Source of the DNA: Alphaproteobacteria bacterium
GTDB lineage: Bacteria > Pseudomonadota > Alphaproteobacteria > UBA8366 > GCA-2717185
DNA length: 45,331 nt
Assembly (NCBI GenBank): GCA_012103325.1
Contig: WLWY01000023.1
Coordinates: 1-45,331, forward strand
Reading direction: 5' to 3'
Part shown: piece after piece, positions 34,047-42,782 of the stretch
Numbering within the stretch: the stretch's first letter is position 1
Layout: each line of letters begins with the position of its first letter
Notes under the pieces: model-generated
The model's input: only the letters and a program-made list of their open reading frames with translations
Told to the model about the DNA's origin: nothing
Database searches by the model: none
Position numbers and translations under genes: made by a program

Positions 34047-36184
34047 GCCACCGCCGCGGGACGCCCTTGCAGGAAGCCGATGACGGCACGGCGGAACCGG
34101 TTCAGCAGACGGTCGAACGCGGAGGGGTTCTGCACGATATCGGCGCGGTAGAAGCTCGGACACAAAGTCGCCGCGTCCGCCGTCTCGCCGCACAGCCCGC
34201 AGCCGACACAGCCATTGTTGACATGCGCGACCGGATCCTTGCGCAGGGGATCTGGGTTCGGCTTGATGGTCAGCGACGGACAGCCCGACAGGCGGATGCA
34301 GGAGTGATCGCCGGTGCAGACATCGTCGTCGACGCCGAAGCGGGTACGGATCAGCCGCTCGCCGCGTTCCAGCTGCTTGCGCAGCAACGGACGGATACGG
34401 CGTTGTTTCGCAAGCTGGCATTCGCTTTCCGCGATAATGACCTTGAGCCCCTTGGTTTTGGTCGACAGCGCCTCGCGCAAGGTCTTCATCATATTGCCGA
34501 CCTCGTAGGTCGTGACCGTGCGCTGCCACTTCACGCCCAGCCCCTTAAGCGCATCGCGGATGTTCTGGCCGGTCGGCTCCGAGCGGAAGTTGGTGCCGGT
34601 GGACGGGATATGCTGCTGTCCGGTGGCCGAACTGTAGCCGTTATTCATGATCACGAGCACGGAGTCGCTCTGATTGAACACCGCACCGGCGACGCCCGAG
34701 GTCAGCCCATTATGCCATAGCCCGCCATCGCCCATGATGCTGACAACGCGCTTATCGCCGAAGGCAGGCGCGACACCAGCGGCGCTGGCAAGACCCAGCC
34801 CGTAGCCGAGCACCGAATTGCCAATATTGAACGGCGGCAAGGTCGAGAAGGTGTGGCAACCGATATCGGCGCTGACATGAATATTGCCGACTTCCTTTTC
34901 GACCAGCTTGATCGCGGTGAAAACCGGCCGCTCCGGGCAGCCGGTGCAGAATCCCGGCGGACGCACCGGCGTCGGCGCGCCCAGCAGTTCGATGGCGTGT
35001 GTGCGGTTAGCCGCCACAGCATCGCCGCGCCGCGCGACATCGGTATGGTCGAGGCCTTGCGGCAGCGACCCTTCGACGAATTTCTTCAGGCCATCGATAA
35101 CCACCGCCAAGGTGTACTCGCCCGCCATCGGCAGCACGTCCTTGCCGACGACGCGTGTGTTCAAATCCGCCTTGCGCAGAATGACGTTGACCGCCTGTTC
35201 CAGATAATCCGGATTGCCTTCCTCGACCATCAGTACCGCGCGTTTGCCCGCGCAGAATGATGTAATTTCATCGGGCACCAGCGGATAGGTCACGTTCAGC
35301 GCCATAATCGGCAACCGCGACTCCCCGAAAGAATCCGCCAACCCAAGTTGTTGCAGCCCCCGGATGACGGAATTGTACAGGCCCCCCTGAACGATAATGC
35401 CGACATCCTCACATTCACCGGAGAACACCTCGTTCAGCTTGTTCTCGCGGATGAAGTCGACCGCCGCCGGCAGGCGATAGTCGATTTTGTGTTTTTCCTG
35501 CGCGTAGGTCGCCGGCGGCAGACAGATACGACTGTAATCGAACGAGGGATCGGTCAGTACCGCATTGCGCGAGACCTTGGCCGGCACATTGTCCTTGCAC
35601 TCGAAGCGGCCATGGACGTGGCAGGCGCGGATGCGGAACTCCATCATCACCGGCGTGTTGCTGGCTTCCGACAACTCAAACGCCTTCTCAACCATATCGA
35701 CCACCAGCGGCAGATGCGGCCGGGGATCGAGCAGGACGATCGAGGATTTCATCGCAAAGGCGTGGCTGCGCTCCTGAATGACGCTGGCGCCTTCGCCGTA
35801 ATCCTCGCCGACGAGCAGCAGCGTGCCGCCCATGACCCCGGCGGAGGCCAGGTTCGACAAGGCGTCGGAGGCGACATTGGTGCCGACGACCGACTTCCAG
35901 CACACAGCACCGCGCATCGGATAATTGATCGACGCCGCGCACATCGCCGCCGCCGCGGCCTCGTTGGAACAGGCCTCAAAATGAATGCCCATATCGTCGA
36001 GCAAATCCTGCGCGTCGGTCAGCACGTCCATGACATGCGACACCGGCGCCCCCTGATAACCACCGACATAGCTGACGCCGGACTGCAGCAGCGCCTTGGT
36101 GATCGCGAGAATACCTTCGCCATGAAAGGTATCGCCCGCGCCGAGACGCAGCGACCGCACTTCTTTTTCAAAGGAGCGTTCCAT
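34043..36184 (-). CDS. iorA: Indolepyruvate ferredoxin oxidoreductase alpha subunit
   Basis: 713-aa thiamine-diphosphate subunit. The N-terminal transketolase-pyrimidine-type domain contains GGYQGAPVSHVMD; the ThDP site is GDGGLWHNGLTSG with the downstream MNNGYSS, and FCTGCPERP is a family mark. The C-terminus carries ferredoxin-like cysteines, including CTGDHSC and CVGCGLC, binding [4Fe-4S] clusters. The ATG at 36184 is preferred to the in-frame ATG at 36190 because GGGAGG lies six bases upstream of the former and directly abuts the latter. Likely substrates are indolepyruvate, phenylpyruvate or 4-hydroxyphenylpyruvate. The enzyme is usually oxygen-sensitive. Confidence 0.92.
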   Translation of the reverse strand: MERSFEKEVRSLRLGAGDTFHGEGILAITKALLQSGVSYVGGYQGAPVSHVMDVLTDAQDLLDDMGIHFEACSNEAAAAAMCAASINYPMRGAVCWKSVVGTNVASDALSNLASAGVMGGTLLLVGEDYGEGASVIQERSHAFAMKSSIVLLDPRPHLPLVVDMVEKAFELSEASNTPVMMEFRIRACHVHGRFECKDNVPAKVSRNAVLTDPSFDYSRICLPPATYAQEKHKIDYRLPAAVDFIRENKLNEVFSGECEDVGIIVQGGLYNSVIRGLQQLGLADSFGESRLPIMALNVTYPLVPDEITSFCAGKRAVLMVEEGNPDYLEQAVNVILRKADLNTRVVGKDVLPMAGEYTLAVVIDGLKKFVEGSLPQGLDHTDVARRGDAVAANRTHAIELLGAPTPVRPPGFCTGCPERPVFTAIKLVEKEVGNIHVSADIGCHTFSTLPPFNIGNSVLGYGLGLASAAGVAPAFGDKRVVSIMGDGGLWHNGLTSGVAGAVFNQSDSVLVIMNNGYSSATGQQHIPSTGTNFRSEPTGQNIRDALKGLGVKWQRTVTTYEVGNMMKTLREALSTKTKGLKVIIAESECQLAKQRRIRPLLRKQLERGERLIRTRFGVDDDVCTGDHSCIRLSGCPSLTIKPNPDPLRKDPVAHVNNGCVGCGLCGETADAATLCPSFYRADIVQNPSAFDRLLNRFRRAVIGFLQGRPAAVA

Positions 36185-36268
36185 CGACATCCTCCCGTAT
36201 TCTTCGTTGGCGGGAGTTTAGAGCACTATCCGACCCTATGCGACCATTTGGCCGGAGATATTCTCCCC

Positions 36269-37357
36269 TCACCCGCGCCCGAACAATCGCCGAATGACAG
36301 ACCAAAGAGCGTTGAAGAAAAGCGACCCACCCGCGATCTCCGTTGTCTCCACCGCACGCCCTTCAAGCCGCGCCTGCAGGTTGGCCGAAAAGTCCGCTGT
36401 CAAGCGAGACGCGAGATCGTTGACGATGCCGCCGCGCGCAAACTGACCCAACGCGCCCGTCAGGGCATACGCGACCGTCACGTCGACCCTCGTTTCCGCG
36501 CCGAACGGAACGACGGTGAATGTCACCTCGCCGCGCACGCTGGACCCGCTGCCGCTGTCCCGCCCCTGCCCGGATATCACGCCGCTGCGTTGCGTGTCGT
36601 CGAGCGTCACTTGCGCCGTCCCGGCGAAGGCGGCGGCGATGGGGCCAAGCTTGATCGCTACCTGGCCTTCGACATGACCGTCTGTCGGTTTAGCGGTCAG
36701 CGAGACGCCCGGCATGCAGGTGGCAACCGCTTCGATGTCCTGGAACACCGCCCACACCGCATCCGTCCGGTGGGCAACGGTGAAGGACTGAAGCAGCTCG
36801 GGTGCGCCGGAGGGCATGGCGGCCGGCGGCGCAGCCGGCGCGGGCGCCGGCATGTCGCGTTCGACCTTGAAAGCTGGTGCTTTCTCCACCTCCGGTACCG
36901 TCTCTCCAAGGCAGCTCCTGACCGCGCGCACGATGCCGACATAGCCGGTGCAGCGGCAGAGATTGCCGCTCAACTCCTCGCGGACCCGCGCCTCGTCCGC
37001 GTCCGGTAACCGGCTCACGATATCGTGGGACGAGATCAGCATGCCGGGTGTGCAATAGCCGCACTGCAAGGCGTGCTCTTTGGTAAATGCCGCGCGAAGC
37101 TGCGCCATACGGGGGTCGTCGTCGAAGCCCTCGATGGTCCGGATTTCCGTGCCGTCGCACGCCACCGCGAGCGCGATGCAGGACCGCGCCGGGGCGCCGT
37201 CGATCATCACGGTACAGGCACCGCACACGCCCTGCTCGCAACCAAGATGCGCGCCGGTCAACAGTAAATCTTCGCGCAGAAAATCCGCCAGGCTGGTGCG
37301 CGGTTCAACCGTCCCCCTCACAGCCTCGCCGTTCACGGTCAGGGCGATGCTCTTCAT
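36269..37357 (-). CDS. CoxS-type [2Fe-2S] subunit fused to a CoxG (SRPBCC) domain
   Basis: 362-aa two-domain protein. Residues 1-155 are a xanthine-oxidase-family small subunit with C40/C45/C48/C60 and C99/C102/C134/C136 as [2Fe-2S] ligands. A Pro/Ala-rich linker (about 168-185) leads to a CoxG-like SRPBCC domain (about 188-335, with HRTDAVWAVFQDIEAVATCMPGV). In CO dehydrogenase clusters CoxG is a separate membrane-anchoring or maturation protein, so this fusion tethers that function to the small subunit. The C-terminus (FFNALWSVIRRLFGRG) is amphipathic and could contact the membrane. Last gene of the operon; ATGA overlap with the preceding gene (37354-37357). Confidence 0.9.
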   Translation of the reverse strand: MKSIALTVNGEAVRGTVEPRTSLADFLREDLLLTGAHLGCEQGVCGACTVMIDGAPARSCIALAVACDGTEIRTIEGFDDDPRMAQLRAAFTKEHALQCGYCTPGMLISSHDIVSRLPDADEARVREELSGNLCRCTGYVGIVRAVRSCLGETVPEVEKAPAFKVERDMPAPAPAAPPAAMPSGAPELLQSFTVAHRTDAVWAVFQDIEAVATCMPGVSLTAKPTDGHVEGQVAIKLGPIAAAFAGTAQVTLDDTQRSGVISGQGRDSGSGSSVRGEVTFTVVPFGAETRVDVTVAYALTGALGQFARGGIVNDLASRLTADFSANLQARLEGRAVETTEIAGGSLFFNALWSVIRRLFGRG

Positions 37358-38151
37358 GCCACCCGAACTCCCGCGATCATCGCGGCACGCTTCGCGGTGA
37401 CGAAATGGACCTGACGGTCATACGCGTCCATGTCGCCGCCTTGAGAGTCGATTGACGCCCGCACGCTTTCGTCCCCGTATGCCCCGTCGATGACAATCGG
37501 CCGCGCGTTGGTCGCACCGAGCACCGTCCGCACGATCCCGCGTTCCGGGTCCTGCAGAACCGCACCGATGGCCTCGGCGAAATCGCCCGCCTTGCGGCAG
37601 AATTTGTAATAGCCCCAACTGGCGGCGGACGACAGGGTTGGAATCCACACGCCGCGCAGGATTTCGCCAACCTCCAGCGCAGTTTCGAATGCGCCGGAGA
37701 GAAACTCGGACACCGGCACCCGCCGCTCGCCGGACGGACCCGCGATCACCGCATCCGCGCCGAGCGCCGACAGGCACGTTACCCAATCCGCCGCAGGGTC
37801 GGCATGCGCCAGACTACCGCCGACGGTGCCGCGATTGCGCACCGCCCGATACGCGATCCCGCCGGCCACGAACGCCAGCGCGCCGTTGGTGACGTCCGGC
37901 ACCGCACCATCCTCGATTTCGGCATGCGTCACGCAGGCGCCGAGCCACAGCCCATCGCCCTGCCGTTCCGCCGTCTTCAGTTCCGGGATGTAGGTGATAT
38001 CGACCAACAGTTCCGGCTGCGCCAGACGCAGGTTCAACATCGGCCCGAGCGACTGCCCTCCAGCGAGGACGCGCGCGCCCGCGCCGGACAATAGCGCGAT
38101 GGCATCCTCCAGGCTCGCTGGCCGTTCGTAGTCGAACGCGACCGGCTTCAT
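37354..38151 (-). CDS. FAD-binding (CoxM-type) subunit of a xanthine-oxidase-family enzyme
   Basis: 265-aa FAD subunit. The first FAD loop is AGGQSLGPMLNLRL (about 31-44) and the second is RNRGTVGGSLAHADPAADW (about 110-128). Unlike HcrB at 30689, there is no cysteine-rich [4Fe-4S] insert, so electrons leave to an ordinary acceptor. It takes electrons from the [2Fe-2S] subunit. Start and stop overlap the neighbouring subunit genes by 4 nt (38148-38151 and 37354-37357), so the three are translationally coupled. Confidence 0.92.
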   Translation of the reverse strand: MKPVAFDYERPASLEDAIALLSGAGARVLAGGQSLGPMLNLRLAQPELLVDITYIPELKTAERQGDGLWLGACVTHAEIEDGAVPDVTNGALAFVAGGIAYRAVRNRGTVGGSLAHADPAADWVTCLSALGADAVIAGPSGERRVPVSEFLSGAFETALEVGEILRGVWIPTLSSAASWGYYKFCRKAGDFAEAIGAVLQDPERGIVRTVLGATNARPIVIDGAYGDESVRASIDSQGGDMDAYDRQVHFVTAKRAAMIAGVRVA

Positions 38152-40490
38152 GTGGCGGCCGCCTGAATCAAGGCCAGCAGGCGGCGCGGCGTAATGGGCA
38201 GGGCATCCACCTCGACACCTAGCTCCTTCAGCGCATCGTTGATGGCGTTGCCGATGGCTGCCGGCGGCCCGATGGCGCCACTCTCGCCGATGCCTTTCTG
38301 TCCGAACTCGGTATAGGGCGACGGCGTCTCCATATGCAGGATACGAACATCGGGCACCTCGACCGGGCCCGGCAGCAGATAGTCCGCCAGCGTCGACGCC
38401 AGCGGCTGCCCCTGCGCGTCGAACGGCATTTCCTCGTACAGCGCCGTGCCGATGCCTTGTGCCGTGCCGCCGCTGACCTGACCGTCGACAATCATCGGAT
38501 TGACCAGCACGCCACCGTCTTCGACGATCGCGTAGTCGAGGATCTCGACATGACCAAGCTCCGGATCGACCGCGACCAGCGCGGCATGGGCCGCGTAGCT
38601 GAAAGTCCCCGTATCGCGGTCCGGCTTGTAGCCGACCGTCACCTCAAGGCCGGCCGGGTCAACGTCGGGTGGCAAATCCTGCGGCTTCAGGTACCAGACC
38701 CGGGCGATTTCGGCGAGGCTCACCGTGCCGCCGGGTGCAACAACGTTTCCGTTCTCGATCTGTACTGACTCGACATCCGTCTGCAAGAGCGTCGCGCCAA
38801 TTCGGGCCGCCCGCTCACCAATCGCCTGGCAGGCCCGCGCCACCGCACCGCCGGACATCACCATGCAGCGCGACCCCCAGGTGCCGGTCGAATAGGGCGT
38901 ATATTGCGTATCGCCATGCACCAGTTTCACCGCATCGATATCGATGCCCAAGACCTCATTCGCCACTTGCGCCAAGGTCGTCTCCAGCCCTTGGCCGTGG
39001 CTATGCGCACCGATGCGCAGTTCCAACTCACCGTCGGGCGTCAGCCGCGCACTGCACTGCTCGTGCCCCGGCACCATCGGGATCCCCCAGCCGGAATAGA
39101 CCGAGGTTCCGTGCGCGCCCTGCTCGCAGAAGATGGAGAGGCCGACGCCGATCAAACGGCCGTCCGCCTCGCCCTTTGCCTGCCGCGCACGAATCCCCGG
39201 CACATCGATGGCTTCGACCGCGCGGCGCAGGCATTCGGGGTAGTCGCCACTGTCGAAATGCTTGGCGGTGATGTTGTCGAACGGCATTGCCGACGCCGGG
39301 ACGAGATTAAGCTGACGGACCTCATGCGGCTCGCGTCCGACTTCGCGGGCGATAGCGTCGATCATCAGTTCCAAGGCGAAACACACACCGGTGCGCGCCA
39401 CGCCGCGATAGGGCAGGATCGGCGGCTTATTGGTCGCACTCGACCATGTCGTGCAGCGGAACCCTTCGAAATCATACGGCCCTGGCAGAATGCTGCCGAC
39501 TTGCGCCGCTTCCAGACATGCCGAAAAGGGGTAGGCGGAATAGGCGCCGGAATCGACATGCGCCTTGGCCTCCAGGGCGATCAGGCGCCCGGTCGAATCG
39601 GCATGCGCCGTCACCACGTAGTGATGCTCGCGACAATTCGCGTTGGCGCTCAACTGCTCGCGGCGATCTTCCAGCCAGCGCACCGGATGGCGCACCTGCA
39701 TCGCCAGCCAGCATATCGCCACTTCTTCCGGCAGCAGGATGCCCTTGTACCCAAAACCGCCGCCGACATCCGGTGCAATGACCCGGATTTTCCCATGATC
39801 GATGCCGAGGCAATCGGACAGGCCCGTGCGCACGATATGCGGCATCTGCGTGGCGCTGTAGACGACGAGCTGTTCCAGGCGGTTGTCCCACTGCGCCACC
39901 ACACCGCGCCCTTCGAGGGGCGCCATGCATTGCCGCGCCGTACGGAATTCGCGCATGATATGAACCGTGGCCTTTTCCGCGACTGTATCGAAATTAGGGT
40001 CGTCGACCACCGACTCCAGAAAGACGTTGTCGCCCCATTGTTCGTGCAGCAGCGGCGCGTCCGCCTCGCGCGCCTGCAGCATGTCATGCACGGCGGGAAG
40101 TTCGTCGAAGTCCACCGCTATTGCCTGCGCAATATCCTCAGCTTCAGCCCGGTCACCGGCCACGCACATCGCCAGTAGCTCGCCGACATAGCGCACCTTG
40201 CCGTCGGCGAGCGCCGGCTGTTCTGAAACCTTGAAGCCCGGCAAGGCCGTTACCGCCCGGATTGCCTTCACGCCCACCATGTCGGCGGCGATGGTTACCT
40301 TGGATCGCAGCGCGTCTGGAATATCCACCGCGCGGATGTGGCCATGGGCGACGGGACTGCGCAGAAACGCCACATCCTTCATGCCCGCGAGCTTGATGTC
40401 GCCGATGTACTGACCACGGCCACGCATATAGCGGTCGTCTTCGCGGCGCGGGACGCTTGCGCCGACCCCCGTTCCCTCTACCCCGTCCAT
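38148..40490 (-). CDS. Molybdopterin (CoxL-like) large subunit of a xanthine-oxidase-family hydroxylase
   Basis: 780-aa molybdenum subunit. IAPDVGGGFGYKG, the active-site loop LPYRGVARTG, TGTWGSRCMVMSGGA, and the catalytic Glu in KGIGESGAIG are visible. True CO dehydrogenase (form I) has AYRCSFR at the loop; here the sequence is PYRGVAR, nearer the form-II type, so CO oxidation is not supported. A hydroxylase of an N-heterocycle, aldehyde or similar compound is more likely. Three bases separate it from the upstream amidohydrolase gene, implying that the same substrate is hydrolysed and oxidised in succession. Confidence 0.9.
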   Translation of the reverse strand: MDGVEGTGVGASVPRREDDRYMRGRGQYIGDIKLAGMKDVAFLRSPVAHGHIRAVDIPDALRSKVTIAADMVGVKAIRAVTALPGFKVSEQPALADGKVRYVGELLAMCVAGDRAEAEDIAQAIAVDFDELPAVHDMLQAREADAPLLHEQWGDNVFLESVVDDPNFDTVAEKATVHIMREFRTARQCMAPLEGRGVVAQWDNRLEQLVVYSATQMPHIVRTGLSDCLGIDHGKIRVIAPDVGGGFGYKGILLPEEVAICWLAMQVRHPVRWLEDRREQLSANANCREHHYVVTAHADSTGRLIALEAKAHVDSGAYSAYPFSACLEAAQVGSILPGPYDFEGFRCTTWSSATNKPPILPYRGVARTGVCFALELMIDAIAREVGREPHEVRQLNLVPASAMPFDNITAKHFDSGDYPECLRRAVEAIDVPGIRARQAKGEADGRLIGVGLSIFCEQGAHGTSVYSGWGIPMVPGHEQCSARLTPDGELELRIGAHSHGQGLETTLAQVANEVLGIDIDAVKLVHGDTQYTPYSTGTWGSRCMVMSGGAVARACQAIGERAARIGATLLQTDVESVQIENGNVVAPGGTVSLAEIARVWYLKPQDLPPDVDPAGLEVTVGYKPDRDTGTFSYAAHAALVAVDPELGHVEILDYAIVEDGGVLVNPMIVDGQVSGGTAQGIGTALYEEMPFDAQGQPLASTLADYLLPGPVEVPDVRILHMETPSPYTEFGQKGIGESGAIGPPAAIGNAINDALKELGVEVDALPITPRRLLALIQAAAT

Positions 40491-40493
40491 GCG

Positions 40494-41771
40494 CTACGCG
40501 GCGGCGTCGAGTTCGGGCAGGATTAACGCATCCGCATCGAAACGCTGGCCCGCACGCAAGCAGAACTTCGGCTGCAGCGACCGCTCGGCAGTTACTTCAG
40601 TACCTTCATTGTCGCGCAGCACCCATTTGCCACGATTGTCCGACAGCACGCTGACATCGGCGACAGTACCCGGCTTCAATGTCCCAATCTCATCACCCAT
40701 TTTCAGCATGTCGGCGCAGTTCGACGTCACCATCGGCACGATTTCCGGCAAGGTCAGGCCGAGCGCCAGGAGTTCCGTCATACCAAACGCCAAGCTGAAT
40801 CGTTCGCCGCCGGCGAACAGATGGTTTTCCTCTTCATCCGAGTGCTTTTCCGGCGTGCCGGGCGGCGGCGGCACCTTGGTATTGTAACCATGCATATCCG
40901 CACCCAACGTATCGGGCCGCACACCGGCGTCGAGTACCCGGTGCGCCATGTCGAAACTGAAATGAGAGCCGTGACCGATATCGACCTTTATGCCACGGTC
41001 GATGGCGTCGCGTACCGACGGATGCAATTCGCCGTTCGTGCCGACGAAGCCGCCCGGATGGCGGGTAAACGGGTGAGCCAGGATATCGCCCGGCCCGAGC
41101 AACTCGACCATGTCGGGCACGATCGTGTCCGGGTCGACGCCACCACCGGCGTCATCGGGCAAAGGCCAAAGCTGGCCGAGATGTACATAGACCGGCAATT
41201 CGGCCTCGGTGCCGATCTGTTTGGCCAGTTTCATGACCTCGTTGCCCCAGCGCGTGTAACCGCCGATTTCCGCGTGCGCTTTGATGCCTTTCACCAGATC
41301 GCGGTTCGCGTTGATTGCGCGCACCGTACTGTACACGTCCACGCCCTTAGGATTGTAGAGGTCCGGATAGTAATGCCCTTCCAGCCCACCCACGACATAA
41401 GCGGAAATGAAGGCCACAACGTGGCTTTCGGCGGGCTCGCAGATGTAGTGGCGGAACCCGGCGAATGTCATACAGCTCGGGCCGCCTTGGTCGACCAGCG
41501 TGGTCACGCCGGAATGCACGCCCACCATGTCCGGGTTGAGGCCAAAGCGGCCTCCGACATGCTGGTAGACATGGGCGTGAGTATCGATCATGCCCGCCAG
41601 AACGACATCACCGGACACGTCGATTACCTGCGCAGCGGCGTGGTTTGGGATATTCGCCTCAATGGCGGCGACCTTCCCGTCCGCAACGGCAAGATCGAGC
41701 GTGCTGTCTAAATCCTGAGTCGGATCGACCACATGACCGCCTTTCAGCAGCAGATCGTATTTTTGTTCCAT
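40494..41771 (-). CDS. Amidohydrolase-family metallohydrolase
   Basis: 425-aa metal-dependent hydrolase. DTHAHVYQH gives metal ligands H65 and H67; VKGIKAHAEI holds a Lys that could be the carbamylated bridging residue, VYVHLGQ adds a further His, and GADMHGYNT carries the late Asp. The C-terminal GTLKPGTVADVSVLS is the closing beta-sandwich seen in dihydroorotase-like enzymes. It probably opens a cyclic amide or deacetylates a small molecule. It is the first gene of the operon (amidohydrolase, then large, medium and small molybdenum-enzyme subunits), so ring opening may supply or follow the hydroxylation step. Confidence 0.88.
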   Translation of the reverse strand: MEQKYDLLLKGGHVVDPTQDLDSTLDLAVADGKVAAIEANIPNHAAAQVIDVSGDVVLAGMIDTHAHVYQHVGGRFGLNPDMVGVHSGVTTLVDQGGPSCMTFAGFRHYICEPAESHVVAFISAYVVGGLEGHYYPDLYNPKGVDVYSTVRAINANRDLVKGIKAHAEIGGYTRWGNEVMKLAKQIGTEAELPVYVHLGQLWPLPDDAGGGVDPDTIVPDMVELLGPGDILAHPFTRHPGGFVGTNGELHPSVRDAIDRGIKVDIGHGSHFSFDMAHRVLDAGVRPDTLGADMHGYNTKVPPPPGTPEKHSDEEENHLFAGGERFSLAFGMTELLALGLTLPEIVPMVTSNCADMLKMGDEIGTLKPGTVADVSVLSDNRGKWVLRDNEGTEVTAERSLQPKFCLRAGQRFDADALILPELDAAA

Positions 41772-41894
41772 ATCCCAAGCCCTTTTCCATCGTACACGCC
41801 AAAGCGGGAGCTTACCCCAAGGGCCGGAGGGTTGGGAAGCGGTTGCAGCGATTGCCCTTGCTTAAAGGCGTCAGGCGCGGCTACCACAATCTGA

Positions 41895-42782
41895 ATGAAC
41901 GACGTCTCCGCCAGCGCGGCCAGTCGACAGAAGGTCCTGCGCGGCATTCTGTTCATGTGCCTCGCCATCACCATCATGCCGATGATGAACGCGATCGCGA
42001 AATATCTGGTCGCGGACTATCCCCTGCCGCAGGTTGTTTGGGCCCGCTTCACCGGACACTTCCTCTTCATGATCGCGATATTCTGGCCGCGTTTCGGCTG
42101 GCGTCTCTTCGCCACGACGAGGCCAGCGATACAGTTCGGCCGCTCCGCCGTCATGTTTGCATCGAACGGGCTGTTCATCGTCGCCCTGGCGACCATTTCC
42201 TTGCCCACATCCTCCGCAATCATGTTCACCGCGCCGTTGATGGTGACAGCGTTGTCGGTCCCCTTCCTGAGAGAACGAGTCGGACCGCGCCGCTGGGCGG
42301 CGGTCTTCCTGGGTTTCGCCGGAGCCTTGCTGATCATTCGCCCCGGCATCGGCGGCATGCAGATCGGTGCGCTGCTGACCTTCGGTTCCGCTGCCCTGTT
42401 CGCCATCTATCAGATCATGACGCGCAAGGTGGGCGATGACGATCCAGCCGAAACCTCCATCGTCTATATGGCGCTGATCGCCGCTGTTGCGATGAGCGCA
42501 GCGGCGCCGTTCTATTTCGAAGCACCGAAGGAAACCCTGCACTGGTTCCTGTTCGGCATCGTCGGCTGCCTGGGGGGCGTTACACAGTTCTTCGTCATTA
42601 AGGCTTTGCAGATCGCCCCGGTCTCGACGGTCGCGCCGTATCTCTATGGCGAACTGATCGGCGCCACCTTGCTGGGTTTCGCGATATTCGGCGACTTCCC
42701 GGATTTATGGACCTGGACGGGCGCCGCGATTATCGTCGCGAGCGGTGTTTATGTCGCCTATCGCGAGGGTCTGGCGCGTTAA
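41895..42782 (+). CDS. EamA/DMT-family inner-membrane transporter
   Basis: 295-aa protein with about ten hydrophobic helices arranged as two EamA repeats (about 15-145 and 160-290), the drug/metabolite transporter layout. Typical carriers export amino acids or metabolites; substrate unknown. It is divergent from the amidohydrolase operon across 123 bp and could be co-regulated with it. The TAA overlaps the convergent stop of the next gene by 4 nt (TTAA at 42779-42782). Confidence 0.9.
   Translation: MNDVSASAASRQKVLRGILFMCLAITIMPMMNAIAKYLVADYPLPQVVWARFTGHFLFMIAIFWPRFGWRLFATTRPAIQFGRSAVMFASNGLFIVALATISLPTSSAIMFTAPLMVTALSVPFLRERVGPRRWAAVFLGFAGALLIIRPGIGGMQIGALLTFGSAALFAIYQIMTRKVGDDDPAETSIVYMALIAAVAMSAAAPFYFEAPKETLHWFLFGIVGCLGGVTQFFVIKALQIAPVSTVAPYLYGELIGATLLGFAIFGDFPDLWTWTGAAIIVASGVYVAYREGLAR

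Noticed and set aside
34047..34529. N-terminal extension of iorB to 652 aa
   Set aside because: The added sequence is Arg/Ala-rich and lies entirely inside iorA in another frame; GTGA coupling at 34043-34046 gives a natural start.
35348..37009. Plus-strand ORF (553 codons) opposite iorA and the CoxS-CoxG gene
   Set aside because: Spans two convincing minus-strand genes and their intergenic gap; composition is that of a shadow frame.
38148..40490. Form-I CO dehydrogenase large subunit
   Set aside because: The diagnostic AYRCSFR loop is absent; the site reads PYRGVAR.
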